Part shown: piece by piece, positions 16,530 through 25,037 of the stretch
Numbering within the stretch: the stretch's first letter is position 1
Layout: each line of letters starts with the position of its first letter
Assembly: GCF_019510245.1 (NCBI RefSeq)
Contig: NZ_JAEKKT010000119.1
Location: forward strand, 1 to 64,000
Source of the DNA: Streptomyces sp.
GTDB lineage: Bacteria > Actinomycetota > Actinomycetes > Streptomycetales > Streptomycetaceae
Direction: 5' to 3'
DNA: 64,000 nucleotides
The notes under the pieces: model-generated
Told to the model about the DNA's origin: nothing
The model's database searches: none
The model's input: the letters and a program-made list of their open reading frames with translations, nothing else
Position numbers and translations under genes: made by a program

Positions 16530-16830
16530 CCCGTGACTCCCTCGGCGGGTCGTGACGGGAGCCTCGTCACGACCCGCCCCTCACCGGCTCCCGCGGCCGT
16601 GGCCGTGATCACGCTGCCGGGCAGGACCCGCCCCGCGGGTTTCGACGAGCCCGCCGATGCCGTTGGGAGCCTCCTTGCGCACCGGTTCAGGGAAGCCGCT
16701 CCCGCGCGGCAGTACGACGTCGGCGCCGAAGGCACGTACCAACTGCTCGTCCTTGCCGAGGAAGAGCCGGTCGGGCAGCAGCGGCGGAAGTCGCGGCTGC
16801 TCCGGGTGAGCCCGCCGCCGGTGTTCAGGT
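16530..16830 (-). pseudogene. Zinc-binding alcohol dehydrogenase-like, remnant
   Basis: In two minus-strand frames the sequence reads GKDEQLVRAFGADVVLPRGS, GFPEPVRKEAPNGIGGLVET, then GSVITATAAGAGEGRVVT. This is the part of medium-chain NADPH:quinone oxidoreductases after the nucleotide-binding glycines (LGADxVLPxGxxFxxAVRxxxPxGVDGLVDTAxLG...VRDGGRVVT). The front with the substrate and cofactor residues is missing and at least one frameshift is present. Confidence 0.6.
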
Positions 16831-16839
16831 GCGCCGCCT

Positions 16840-17304
16840 TCAGACGCTCGCGCCGGCGCCGTACGGGGCGTACAGGTCCAGCAGCCGTTTGCGGGAGGCG
16901 CGCAGGCGGTGCGCGAGCACCTGGCCCACCCACTGGCTGATCGCGTTGCCCAGCGCCGGGTCCTCCTGGCACAGGGCCAGGACGGTCGCGGCGTCGAACT
17001 CGTAGGCGCGGACCGGCGTGGTGGCCTCGGCGCCCAGGTGCCAGACGGGCGGCGCGAACAGCCAGGACCAGCCGATGAGCTCGTTGTGCCCGAGGCTCTC
17101 GATGACGGCCGCCCGGCGGCCCGGGACGTGCATGTCGAGTTCGACGCGGCCGGTGCGGATGATCCAGAACCGGTCGGCGTGACCGCCTTCCTCGAAGAGC
17201 CGCGTGCCCTGCGGGAAGGCGACCTCCCGGGCGTGGCGCATCAGCTGCCGCTGATGGCCGGCGGACAGCGCGCGCAGCGTGCTGGGGGTCGACGGGGTGT
17301 CCAT
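16840..17304 (-). CDS. Cyclic-nucleotide-binding domain protein
   Basis: A 154-residue protein consisting of a single cNMP-binding beta-roll (FPQGTRLFEEGGHADRFWII, RTGRVELDMHVPGR, LGHNELIGWSWLF) and a C-terminal helix (VGQVLAHRLRASRKRLLDLY). It has no Crp-type DNA-binding helix-turn-helix. It probably senses a ligand and passes the signal to a partner. The phosphate-binding RTxA pattern of true cAMP sites is not evident, so the ligand is open. It is the first gene of an island with SulP, PPK2 and phosphoketolase, and a GC palindrome like those of its neighbours lies upstream (17379-17393). Confidence 0.82.
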   Translation of the reverse strand: MDTPSTPSTLRALSAGHQRQLMRHAREVAFPQGTRLFEEGGHADRFWIIRTGRVELDMHVPGRRAAVIESLGHNELIGWSWLFAPPVWHLGAEATTPVRAYEFDAATVLALCQEDPALGNAISQWVGQVLAHRLRASRKRLLDLYAPYGAGASV

Positions 17305-17378
17305 GGCATGCCTCCCGGGACGGGACGTGGGTACGGGCCACCACTGCCAGCGTGCGGTGCCGGGACGGCGCCCGCCAT

Positions 17379-17393
17379 GGGCCGAGCGGTCCC
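17379..17393. promoter_or_regulatory. GGGCCG-N2-CGGYCC palindrome
   Basis: GGGCCGAGCGGTCCC stands 75 bp upstream of the cyclic-nucleotide-binding gene. It is a one-mismatch copy of the palindrome found before the SulP gene and, repeatedly, between the STAS and PPOX-like genes. The shape recalls DevR/DosR-type dormancy boxes, whose core is GGGAC...GTCCC. A shared regulator is an inference. Confidence 0.45.
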
Positions 17394-17472
17394 CGGGCCC
17401 GGGACCTTCGGGACGGCCTCGGACCGGGCGGCCCGCTCCCCGGCCCCCGCACAGCCGTGCCCGGTCCCCGTC

Positions 17473-19194
17473 CTACCGATCCGGCCGTTCCGCCAGCCAT
17501 GCGCGGTACGCCGTCACCGCCGTCGGCAGGGTCGGGAAGATGCGGTCGTGGCCGACCGCGTCCGCGAGGCCGTACGCCTCCAGGCTGTCCAGCAGGTCCT
17601 GCTTCACCCGGGCGAGGGCGAACACGACGTCGCGCGCGATCAGTTCGCGGCGCAGCGCGTCCACCGCGTCGAGGGCGGTGATGTCGACCTCCACGTTGGC
17701 CTCCGTGTTGAGGAGGAACCAGCGGACGGGCGTGGTCTGCTCGTCGACGGCGGCCAGCGCCCGGCGGTGGAAGTTCTCGGCGTTGGCGAAGAGCAGGGGC
17801 GAGTCGTAGCGGTAGACCAGGAGACCGGGGATCGTGCGGGCGGTGGGGTAGTCGTCGATGTCGTGCATGCCGGCCACGCCGGGCACCAGGCCCTCGACCG
17901 CGTCGTGCGGCCGGGCCACTCGGGTGAGCAGTTCGGCGACCGACAGGCCGACGGCGACCAGTACGCCGTACAGGATGTCCAGGGCGAGGACCCCGGCCAG
18001 GCAGCCGAGGGCGAGGAGCAGTTCGCGGCGGCGGAAGGCGGCCAGGCGCCGGAAGCCGGCCAGGTCGGTCATGCGGGTCGCCGCGTAGACCACCAGGGCG
18101 CCGAGCACCGCGGCGGGCGTCCGGGTGAGGAGGGGGCTGAGGAAGAGCAGGACCGCGAGGACGAGCGCGCCGGCGACCAGCGAGTACGCCTGGCTGCGGG
18201 CCCCCGCCGAGGTGGCCAGCGCGGTACGGCTGGCGCTGCTGCTCACCGGGAATCCGTGCAGGGCGCTCGCGCCGAGGTTGGCCGCGCCGAGGGCCAGGAA
18301 CTCCTGGTCGGCGTCGAGCCCGGGCCCCTCGTCGGGGCCGCGGCCGGCGAACGCGCGGGCGGTGAGGATGAAGTCCGTGTACGCCACCAGAAGAACCCCG
18401 AGGGCGGGAAGGACCAGGCGCGGCAGCTCGGTCGGGTCGGGCACGGCGAGGGCGGGCAGCCCCGCCGGGACGGTGCCGATGACCTTGATGCCGTAACGGC
18501 CGTCGAGGTCGAACGCCACCACCGCCGCCGTGCCCAGGATCACGGTCAGCAGCGGGCCGGGGAGCACCCGGAAGTACCGCGTGACGACGAGGAGGAAGAG
18601 CAGCGCCGACGCCGAGAAGACCACGGTCGCCGCATGGGCGTCGCCCAGGTGGGTGAAGAACGACCAGAGTTGGGGGAAGAACTCGGTTCCCGTCCCGGGT
18701 ACTCCGGTGAGTTTGGGCAGCTGGTCCACGACCATGATCAGGGCGACGCCGGCCAGGTAGCCGATCAGGACGGGGCGGGAGAGCAGGTCCGCCAGGAAGC
18801 CCAGGCGGACGGCCCACGCGACCAGGCAGAGCAGTCCGACGGTGGCGGCGAGGCCGGCCGCCAGGACCGCGTACCGGCCGGGGTCGCCGGCGGCGAGCGG
18901 GGCGACCACGGTGGCCGTCATCAGGGCGGTCGTCGACTCCGGGCCGACCGACAGCAGCCGCGAGGAGCCGAACACCGTGTACAGGGCCAGGGCGGGCAGG
19001 ATCGCCCACAGTCCGGCGACCGGGGGCAGCCCGGCCACCCCGGCGTAGGCCATGACCTGCGGCACCAGGTACGCGGCGACGGTCACCCCGGCCAGCAGGT
19101 CTCCCTTCAGCCAGGCGCGCCGGTAGCCGAGCAGCGAGACGAGTCCGGGCACGAGCCGGTGCCACCCAGGGTGTCCGCCGCTGCCGTGGGTCAT
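17473..19194 (-). CDS. SulP-family anion transporter with STAS domain
   Basis: A 573-residue membrane protein. The N-terminal sulphate-transporter core has about 11 hydrophobic segments, beginning WLKGDLLAGVTVAAYLVPQV and including the family stretch GPESTTALMTA. The C-terminal cytoplasmic STAS domain runs from about residue 440 (GLLVYRYDSPLLFANAENFH, DITALDAVDALRRELIARDV). It probably moves sulphate or bicarbonate with a cation. The ATG at 19194 was chosen for the GGAAGG site just upstream; the frame is open further but lacks coding character. Two GC palindromes lie 129 to 162 bp upstream. It faces the same way as the PPK2 gene. Confidence 0.9.
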   Translation of the reverse strand: MTHGSGGHPGWHRLVPGLVSLLGYRRAWLKGDLLAGVTVAAYLVPQVMAYAGVAGLPPVAGLWAILPALALYTVFGSSRLLSVGPESTTALMTATVVAPLAAGDPGRYAVLAAGLAATVGLLCLVAWAVRLGFLADLLSRPVLIGYLAGVALIMVVDQLPKLTGVPGTGTEFFPQLWSFFTHLGDAHAATVVFSASALLFLLVVTRYFRVLPGPLLTVILGTAAVVAFDLDGRYGIKVIGTVPAGLPALAVPDPTELPRLVLPALGVLLVAYTDFILTARAFAGRGPDEGPGLDADQEFLALGAANLGASALHGFPVSSSASRTALATSAGARSQAYSLVAGALVLAVLLFLSPLLTRTPAAVLGALVVYAATRMTDLAGFRRLAAFRRRELLLALGCLAGVLALDILYGVLVAVGLSVAELLTRVARPHDAVEGLVPGVAGMHDIDDYPTARTIPGLLVYRYDSPLLFANAENFHRRALAAVDEQTTPVRWFLLNTEANVEVDITALDAVDALRRELIARDVVFALARVKQDLLDSLEAYGLADAVGHDRIFPTLPTAVTAYRAWLAERPDR

Positions 19195-19521
19195 GCGTCG
19201 CCTTCCGTCCGGTGTCCCGGTATGTGCGTCCGGTGTCCCGGAACCCGTCGGTGCCGGCCTTGGCGATCCGGCCTCCGGAGCCGGTCCGGAGCCGTGGACC
19301 GTGCCGCCCCGGTCCCGGGCATGGGCCGAGCGGCCCCGGTCCGGGACCAGTGGCCCCTGCCCCGGGAACGCCCCGGACACGACGCTGGAGACGGATCCGT
19401 CGAAGAAGTCCCGTTGGGGCCCCACGGCCCAGGAGGTGAAGATCGTGCCGCGTACCGCCGTCCCGGGCCTCGGCCATCGCGCCGAGTCCCACCCGCCGTC
19501 CTCGGCCGGCGGCCCGCTCTC
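19195..19521. other. Intergenic region before the SulP gene
   Basis: No gene is seen. The stretch is very GC-rich and holds two adjacent palindromes of the GGGCCG-N2-CGGCCC type at 19323-19356, plus a copy of GGTGTCCCGG repeated at about 19211 and 19230. It is the likely promoter region of the SulP gene. Confidence 0.5.
19323..19356. promoter_or_regulatory. Paired GC palindromes before the SulP gene
   Basis: GGGCCGAGCGGCCC (19323-19336) and GGGACCAGTGGCCC (19343-19356) are centred 20 bp apart, about two helical turns. That is how dormancy-type response regulators such as DevR/DosR are known to occupy paired boxes. The first is a perfect palindrome apart from the two central bases. Confidence 0.5.
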
Positions 19522-20325
19522 TCAGAGGCTCGACGCGTGGTCGGGGACGTAGGTCTGCAGATCCCTCGGCGGACGCTCGTAGCCGGTCGACGGCGGCCGC
19601 TTCGGGAGTTCCAGCACCGGCGGTGGCACGTCGTGGTACGGCACGGTCGACAGCAGGTGGGCCATCATGTTCAGCCGGGCCCGGCGCTTGTCGTCGCTCT
19701 CCACGATGTACCAGGGCGCGTCGGTGACGTCGGTGTGGATCAGCATCTCGTCCTTCGCCCGGGAGTAGGCCTCCCAGTGGGTGATCGACTCCAGGTCCAT
19801 CGGCGAGAGCTTCCAGCGCCGCAGCGGATCGTCCAGGCGCTTGCGGAACCGCTCCTGCTGCTCGGTGTCGCTCACCGAGAACCAGTACTTGCGCAGCAGG
19901 GTCCCGGACTCGACCAGCATCCGTTCGAAGATCGGGCAGTGCCTCAGGAAGAGCTGGTACTCCTCCCGCGTACAGAAACCCATCACGTGCTCGACGCCGG
20001 CCCGGTTGTACCAGGACCGGTCGAACAGCACGATCTCCCCGGCCGCCGGGAGGTGTTCCGCGTACCGCTGGAAGTACCACTGGGTGCGCTCGCGCTCGGT
20101 GGGCTTCGGCAGCGCCGCGATCCGGGCGATGCGCGGATTGAGGTGCTCGGTCACCCGTTTGATCGTTCCGCCTTTGCCGGCCGCGTCCCGTCCCTCGAAG
20201 ATCACAACAAGACGTGCGCCCGTGGCCCGCACCCACTCCTGCAGCTTCACCAATTCGGTCTGCAACCGCAGCAGTTCCGCCTCGTACACCTTGCGCGGCA
20301 GCTCCGCCGCCCGCTTGCCGGCCAT
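19522..20325 (-). CDS. ppk2: Polyphosphate kinase 2
   Basis: A 267-residue PPK2-family enzyme that transfers phosphate between polyphosphate and nucleotides. The Walker A loop is GRDAAGKGG (about residue 44), the lid-side motif is [17 protein letters not shown] (about 104), and [33 protein letters not shown] follow. The single-domain size fits class I or III enzymes acting on nucleoside diphosphates or monophosphates. The ATG at 20325 was chosen for GGTGGAGG upstream; an ATG ten codons earlier would add a glycine-rich tail. It is divergent from the phosphoketolase gene, with only 41 bp between the start codons. It belongs to an energy-stress gene set. Confidence 0.92.
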   Translation of the reverse strand: MAGKRAAELPRKVYEAELLRLQTELVKLQEWVRATGARLVVIFEGRDAAGKGGTIKRVTEHLNPRIARIAALPKPTERERTQWYFQRYAEHLPAAGEIVLFDRSWYNRAGVEHVMGFCTREEYQLFLRHCPIFERMLVESGTLLRKYWFSVSDTEQQERFRKRLDDPLRRWKLSPMDLESITHWEAYSRAKDEMLIHTDVTDAPWYIVESDDKRRARLNMMAHLLSTVPYHDVPPPVLELPKRPPSTGYERPPRDLQTYVPDHASSL

Positions 20326-20366
20326 GCCGCCTCCACCGCCCGATGACCTACCCATGGAGCCATCCG

Positions 20367-22751
20367 ATGTCCAAGGTCGAACACCAGGACGCCACCGTAC
20401 TGTCCGACGAGGAACTGCGCACCCTGGACGCGCACTGGCGTGCCGCCAACTACCTGGCGGCGGGCCAGATCTACCTGATGTCCAACCCGCTGCTCACCGA
20501 GCCGCTGCGGCCCGAGCACATCAAGCCCCGGCTGCTCGGCCACTGGGGCACGTCGCCGGGTCTGAACCTGGTGTACACCCACCTCAACCGGGTGATCAGG
20601 GCGCGTGGCCTGGACGCGCTGTGCGTGTGGGGGCCGGGTCACGGTGGCCCGTCGGTGCTGGCCAACTCCTGGCTGGAGGGCAGCTACAGCGAGACCTACC
20701 CCGATGTCTCACGGGACGCCGCCGGCATGGCACGGCTGTTCAAGCAGTTCTCCTTCCCCGGCGGTGTGCCGAGCCACGTGGCCCCGGAGACGCCCGGCTC
20801 CATCCACGAGGGCGGCGAGCTGGGCTACTCCCTCTCCCACGCCTACGGCGCGGCCCTGGACAACCCGGACCTGCTGGTCGCCTGTGTGATCGGCGACGGT
20901 GAGGCGGAGACCGGGCCGCTGGCCGCCTCCTGGCACTCGAACAAGTTCCTCGACCCGGTCCACGACGGCGCCGTCCTGCCGATCCTGCACCTCAACGGCT
21001 ACAAGATCGCCAACCCGACCGTGCTGGCCCGCCTGCCCGAGTCCGAACTCGACGAACTGCTGCGCGGCTACGGCCATGAGCCGATCCATGTCACGGGCGA
21101 CGACCCGCGCGAGGTGCACCGGGCCATGGCGGCGGCGATGGACGACGCGCTGGACCGGATCGCGGTGATGCAGCGGTCGGCGCGCGAGGAGGGGGTCGCC
21201 GAGCGCGTGCACTGGCCGGTGATCGTGCTGCGTACGCCGAAGGGGTGGACCGGTCCGGCCGAGGTGGACGGGGTTCCCGTCGAGGGCACCTGGCGGGCCC
21301 ACCAGGTCCCGCTGGCCGGCGTCCGGGAGAATCCGGAGCACCTGCGGCAACTGGAGGCGTGGCTGCGGTCGTACCGGCCCGAGGAACTCTTCGGTGCCGG
21401 CGGCCGGCCCGTCGCCGACGTGCTCGCCTGTGTCCCGGAGGGGGCACGGCGCCTGGGTGCGTCGCCGTACGCCAACGGCGGGCTGCTCGTCCACGACCTG
21501 CCCCTGGCCGACCTCGACGAGTTCGCCGTCCCCGTCGACAAGCCGGGTACGGCCCTGCACGAGCCCACCCGGGTGCTCGGCGACCTCCTGGCTCAGGTCA
21601 TGAAGGACACCGGGGCGCGCCGAGACTTCCGGCTGGTCGGCCCGGACGAGACGGCGTCCAACCGGCTGCAGGCCGTCTACGGCGCCAGCGGCAAGGCCTG
21701 GCAGGCGGGGCTGCTGCCGGTCGACGAGCACCTGGACCGGCACGGCCGGGTGATGGAGATCCTCTCCGAACACACCTGCCAGGGCTGGCTGGAGGGCTAC
21801 CTCCTCACCGGCCGGCACGGGCTGTTCTCCTGCTACGAGGCGTTCGTGCACATCGTCGACTCGATGGTCAACCAGCACATCAAGTGGCTGAAGACGTCCA
21901 GGCAGCTGCCCTGGCGGGCGCCGATCGCCTCCCTCAACTACCTGCTGACCTCGCACGTGTGGCGCCAGGACCACAACGGCTTCTCGCACCAGGACCCCGG
22001 TTTCGTCGACCACGTCCTCAACAAGAGCCCCGAGGTCGTGCGCGTCTACCTCCCGCCGGACGCCAACACCCTGCTCTCGGTGGCCGACCACGCGCTGCGC
22101 AGCCGGGACTACGTCAACGTCATCGTGGCCGGCAAACAGCCCTGCTTCGACTGGCTCTCCATGGAGCAGGCCCGCGTGCACTGTGCGCGCGGCGCCGGGA
22201 TCTGGGAGTGGGCGGGCACCGAGAACGGCACCCGCGAGCCCGACGTCGTGCTGGCCTGCGCGGGTGACGTGCCCACCCAGGAGATCCTCGCCGCCGCCCA
22301 GCTGCTCCGCCGCAACCTGCCCCAGCTGGCCGTACGCGTGGTCAACGTCGTCGACATGACCCGGCTGCTGCCGAAGGACGAGCACCCGCACGGGATGACC
22401 GACTTCGAGTACGACGGCCTGTTCACCGCCGACAAACCGGTGATCTTCGCCTACCACGGCTACCCCTGGCTGATCCACCGCCTCGCCTACCGCCGTACCG
22501 GCCATCCGCACCTGCACGTGCGCGGCTACAAGGAGTCCGGGACCACGACCACGCCGTTCGACATGGTCGTCCGCAACGACCTGGACCGCTACCGGCTGGT
22601 CATGGACGTCATCGACCGTGTCCCCGGCCTCGCCGTCCGCGCCGCCGCCCTGCGCCAGCAGATGGCCGACGCCCGCACCCGCCACCAGGCCTGGATCCGC
22701 GAGCACGGCACCGACCTGCCCGAGGTCGCCGACTGGACCTGGAACGGCTGA
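20367..22751 (+). CDS. xfp: Phosphoketolase
   Basis: A 794-residue thiamine-diphosphate enzyme that splits xylulose 5-phosphate (and often fructose 6-phosphate) with phosphate to acetyl phosphate and an aldose phosphate. Signatures are [19 protein letters not shown] near the start, GPGHGGPS, the ThDP-binding region [20 protein letters not shown] (about residue 178), [27 protein letters not shown] and a C-terminal domain to residue 794. The length is usual for the family. The ATG at 20367 has GGAG ten bases upstream. No acetate kinase gene is near. Acetyl phosphate and polyphosphate both store phosphoryl energy, which fits the PPK2 neighbour. Confidence 0.95.
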   Translation: MSKVEHQDATVLSDEELRTLDAHWRAANYLAAGQIYLMSNPLLTEPLRPEHIKPRLLGHWGTSPGLNLVYTHLNRVIRARGLDALCVWGPGHGGPSVLANSWLEGSYSETYPDVSRDAAGMARLFKQFSFPGGVPSHVAPETPGSIHEGGELGYSLSHAYGAALDNPDLLVACVIGDGEAETGPLAASWHSNKFLDPVHDGAVLPILHLNGYKIANPTVLARLPESELDELLRGYGHEPIHVTGDDPREVHRAMAAAMDDALDRIAVMQRSAREEGVAERVHWPVIVLRTPKGWTGPAEVDGVPVEGTWRAHQVPLAGVRENPEHLRQLEAWLRSYRPEELFGAGGRPVADVLACVPEGARRLGASPYANGGLLVHDLPLADLDEFAVPVDKPGTALHEPTRVLGDLLAQVMKDTGARRDFRLVGPDETASNRLQAVYGASGKAWQAGLLPVDEHLDRHGRVMEILSEHTCQGWLEGYLLTGRHGLFSCYEAFVHIVDSMVNQHIKWLKTSRQLPWRAPIASLNYLLTSHVWRQDHNGFSHQDPGFVDHVLNKSPEVVRVYLPPDANTLLSVADHALRSRDYVNVIVAGKQPCFDWLSMEQARVHCARGAGIWEWAGTENGTREPDVVLACAGDVPTQEILAAAQLLRRNLPQLAVRVVNVVDMTRLLPKDEHPHGMTDFEYDGLFTADKPVIFAYHGYPWLIHRLAYRRTGHPHLHVRGYKESGTTTTPFDMVVRNDLDRYRLVMDVIDRVPGLAVRAAALRQQMADARTRHQAWIREHGTDLPEVADWTWNG

Positions 22752-22778
22752 ACGCCCCTGCTCTCCGTCCCGTCCCGG

Positions 22779-23159
22779 TCAGGCGACCGCCCCGGACGCG
22801 TCCGGGGCGGCGAGGGCGTCGGGGAGGGCGTGATACAGCTCGAAGGCGTCGCCCAGCCCCGTCCGGTGCAGCAGCCGGCGGAAGTCGTCCTCCGGCGTGA
22901 CCAGGCGCAGTCTGCCGACGCGGTACCGGACCCGGTTGCGGGCCCGGCACAGGAGGCCGAGGCCGGAGCAGTCGATGAACGAGACGGGGCTCAGGTCGAG
23001 CACCAGATCGGGCTCGGTACCGGACGTCAGGTGGTCGAGGGCCGCGCAGAGAGCCGGAACCGCCCGGAGGTCGAGGTCGCCCTGCAGGGTGACGACGGTC
23101 GTGCCCCCGTCGGTACGGGTCGTGCGGTACGCCGCGGACCTCGTGTGGTTGTCGGCCAT
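22779..23159 (-). CDS. STAS-domain anti-sigma factor antagonist
   Basis: A 126-residue SpoIIAA-like protein (VVTLQGDLDLRAVPALCAAL, LVLDLSPVSFIDCSGLGLLC). The serine in DCSGLG is the usual phosphorylation site of anti-anti-sigma factors, so an anti-sigma kinase would control it and it would release a sigma factor. No anti-sigma or sigma gene is adjacent. The ATG at 23159 lacks a strong ribosome site, but the domain begins right there. It ends 27 bp from the phosphoketolase stop (convergent) and is divergent from the PPOX-like gene, with three GC palindromes between them. Confidence 0.87.
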   Translation of the reverse strand: MADNHTRSAAYRTTRTDGGTTVVTLQGDLDLRAVPALCAALDHLTSGTEPDLVLDLSPVSFIDCSGLGLLCRARNRVRYRVGRLRLVTPEDDFRRLLHRTGLGDAFELYHALPDALAAPDASGAVA

Positions 23160-23476
23160 GGGGAAAGCGAAGACCAGCCGGCGGGTCGCGCGGAAGGGCC
23201 GTTCGGCCCCCTGGACGTCCCGGCGGCGGGCCCGAACGGCCCGTCTTGCCGGGCGCCGGCGCGGGAGGGCCCGTCCGGCGGCGGACTGGGGCCGAACGGC
23301 CCAAGCGGACCCCACCGGTCCGGGACAAAGTGGACGGGCGGGGCGGTACCGTCGAGGTCCCGGCGTTTACCCGGGGCCCGCCGGCCGCCGGTCCCCGCAG
23401 CGGATCATCAAGAAGCCCGCCGACGCCGTCGTACGCGTGGACGCCGTCGTGGGAGAGCTGGGAGACGAGACGGCCG
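23160..23476. promoter_or_regulatory. Divergent promoter region with three GC palindromes
   Basis: This gene-free region between the STAS and PPOX-like genes holds GGGCCGTTCGGCCC (23196-23209), GGCCCGAACGGCCC (23229-23242) and GGGCCGAACGGCCC (23289-23302). The first and third are perfect outside the central dinucleotide. A related GGACC/GGTCC pair follows near 23307-23321. So many near-identical palindromes between divergent genes point to one dimeric regulator controlling both. Confidence 0.55.
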
Positions 23477-23917
23477 ATGTATGCCAACGACGGATTCCGT
23501 GAACTCGACCGGCAAGAGTGCCTGCGGCTGCTCGGCGGCGTGCCGGTCGGCCGCATCGTCCACACGCGCGGGGCGCTGCCGGCCGTGCTGCCCGTCAACT
23601 TCGGAGTGGACCGCGACGGAGCGGTGGTCCTGCGCACGTCCGAGGCCTCGGAGCTGGTGCGGGCCGTCGACGGTTCGGTCGTCGCGTTCGAGGCCGACGA
23701 GGTCGACGCCGTCGCACAGGCCGGCTGGAGCGTCGTCGTGACCGGCCGCGCGGCCGTGGTCAGGGACCCCGGTGAACACGCGCGGCTCGTCCGGGAGGGC
23801 CCGAGGTCCTGGGTTCCGTCCCCGCGGGAGGTCTTCGTCCGCATTGAGCCGGAACTGGTCACCGGACGGGAACTGACCGGCGGCCGCACCCGGTACGGCC
23901 TGGATCCGATCTCGTGA
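23477..23917 (+). CDS. Pyridoxamine 5'-phosphate oxidase-like flavin-binding protein
   Basis: A 146-residue split-barrel protein (LDRQECLRLLGGVPVGRIVH, LPAVLPVNFGVDRDGAVVLR, VVAFEADEVDA, GWSVVVTGRA). The family binds FMN or F420 and serves various oxidations. Actinobacteria carry many copies, several of them in dormancy regulons. The start ATG at 23477 has a GGGAGACGAG site. It is transcribed away from the STAS gene through the palindrome-rich region. The substrate is unknown. Confidence 0.85.
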   Translation: MYANDGFRELDRQECLRLLGGVPVGRIVHTRGALPAVLPVNFGVDRDGAVVLRTSEASELVRAVDGSVVAFEADEVDAVAQAGWSVVVTGRAAVVRDPGEHARLVREGPRSWVPSPREVFVRIEPELVTGRELTGGRTRYGLDPIS

Positions 23918-23944
23918 CCCCGCCGCGCCCCGCGGTCGTCGCAG

Positions 23945-24358
23945 TCACCGCGCGGCGGAGGCCTCCTGGGCGATCTGGTCGAACCGGGCGCCCATCGCCT
24001 CGGACAGCGCCTGTGCGGCCGACAGCGGGCGCACCATCACCGTGAACTCGTCGATCCGCCCGTCCTCGTCGAAGTGCAGGAAGTCGCAGCCCTGGAGCTG
24101 CTTGCCGGCGACCGTGGCCGTGAACACGAAGGCGTGGTCGCGGCCGTCCGGGTTCGCGATCTCCCGTATGTAGGCGAAGTCCTCGAACACCTGCGACACC
24201 GCGCGCAGGATCGCGGCCGTGATCGCCTTGCCCGGGTACGGCTTGAAGGCGACCGGGCTGGTGAAGACGACGTCGTCGGCGAGCAGGGCGGCCACCGCGT
24301 CCATGTCGCCGTTCTCGACGGCCTCGCGGAAGGGGTGCACGGGGTGCGCGGAATGCAT
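23945..24358 (-). CDS. SnoaL/NTF2-like protein
   Basis: A 137-residue protein with the NTF2-like cone fold pattern (FREAVENGDMDAVAALLADD, VVFTSPVAFKPYPGK, FVFTATVAGKQLQGCDFLHF, DGRIDEFTVMVRPL). Members include small hydrolases, isomerases and binding proteins; no catalytic set is evident. The ATG at 24358 follows AGGTGAGGTGG. It is divergent from a PadR regulator, with an inverted repeat between them, so the regulator probably controls this gene. Confidence 0.82.
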   Translation of the reverse strand: MHSAHPVHPFREAVENGDMDAVAALLADDVVFTSPVAFKPYPGKAITAAILRAVSQVFEDFAYIREIANPDGRDHAFVFTATVAGKQLQGCDFLHFDEDGRIDEFTVMVRPLSAAQALSEAMGARFDQIAQEASAAR

Positions 24359-24368
24359 GGTCCACCTC

Positions 24369-24392
24369 ACCTAGTCAAAAAGTTGAGTAGGT
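24369..24392. promoter_or_regulatory. PadR-type operator between divergent genes
   Basis: ACCTAGTCAA, four bases, then TTGAGTAGGT is a 10-bp inverted repeat with one mismatch. It covers most of the 52-bp gap between the SnoaL-like and PadR genes. Repression of both genes through this site is the likely arrangement. Confidence 0.6.
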
Positions 24393-24410
24393 GCATGCTA
24401 GCGTGCTCAC

Positions 24411-24989
24411 ATGGCTCTGCGGAACGCGCTGATGGCCGCCCTCCTGGAGGGCGAGGCATCCGGGTACGACCTCGCGAAGGGGTTCGACGCGACGGTCGCC
24501 AACTTCTGGACGGCGACGCCCCAGCAGCTCTACCGCGAACTGGAGCGCATGGAGGCGGACGGACTGGTCGCCGCCCGCGTCGTCGAGCAGGAGCGCAGGC
24601 CCAACAAGCGGCTGTACTCGCTGACGGACGCCGGCCGCGAGGCGGTACGCGCCTACACGGCCGAGCCCCCGGGCCGGCCCGCGGTGGTCCGCGACGAGCT
24701 GCTGGTCAAGGTGCAGTGCGCCGACGCCGGTGACATCGAGGCGGTCCGGACGGCCGTCGCCGAACGCATGGAGTGGGCCACCGCGAAACTCGCCCGCTAC
24801 GAGCGGATCCGGCAGCGTCTCCTCGCCGGCCGGTCCGAGGAGGCGTACTTCGCCGAGGCGGACCGCGTCGGCCCGTACCTCACCCTGCTGCGCGGGATGT
24901 CCTACGAGCGGGAGAACCTCCAGTGGGGGGATCTGGCCCTGCGGAGGCTGGCGCAGCGGGCGGCTCGGCATATACAACACAGTGAATAG
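24411..24989 (+). CDS. PadR-family transcriptional regulator
   Basis: A 192-residue PadR protein. The N-terminal winged helix is LRNALMAALLEGEASGYDLA, WTATPQQLYRELERMEADGL, RPNKRLYSLTDAGREAV. The C-terminal part (about residues 95-190) is helical and would form the dimer. It probably represses its divergent SnoaL-like neighbour and itself, with ligand release. The start follows directly on the operator, so its own leader is very short. Confidence 0.9.
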   Translation: MALRNALMAALLEGEASGYDLAKGFDATVANFWTATPQQLYRELERMEADGLVAARVVEQERRPNKRLYSLTDAGREAVRAYTAEPPGRPAVVRDELLVKVQCADAGDIEAVRTAVAERMEWATAKLARYERIRQRLLAGRSEEAYFAEADRVGPYLTLLRGMSYERENLQWGDLALRRLAQRAARHIQHSE

Positions 24990-25037
24990 ACGGCCCACAG
25001 GGCGCCCGACTCGCCGGGCGCCCCGCAGGGGACCCGG

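Noticed and set aside
16043..20236. Minus-strand open frame of about 1400 codons across the SulP and PPK2 region
   Set aside because: It is an artefact of high GC: it runs antisense or out of frame through real SulP and PPK2 genes, is arginine/proline-rich and has no domain.
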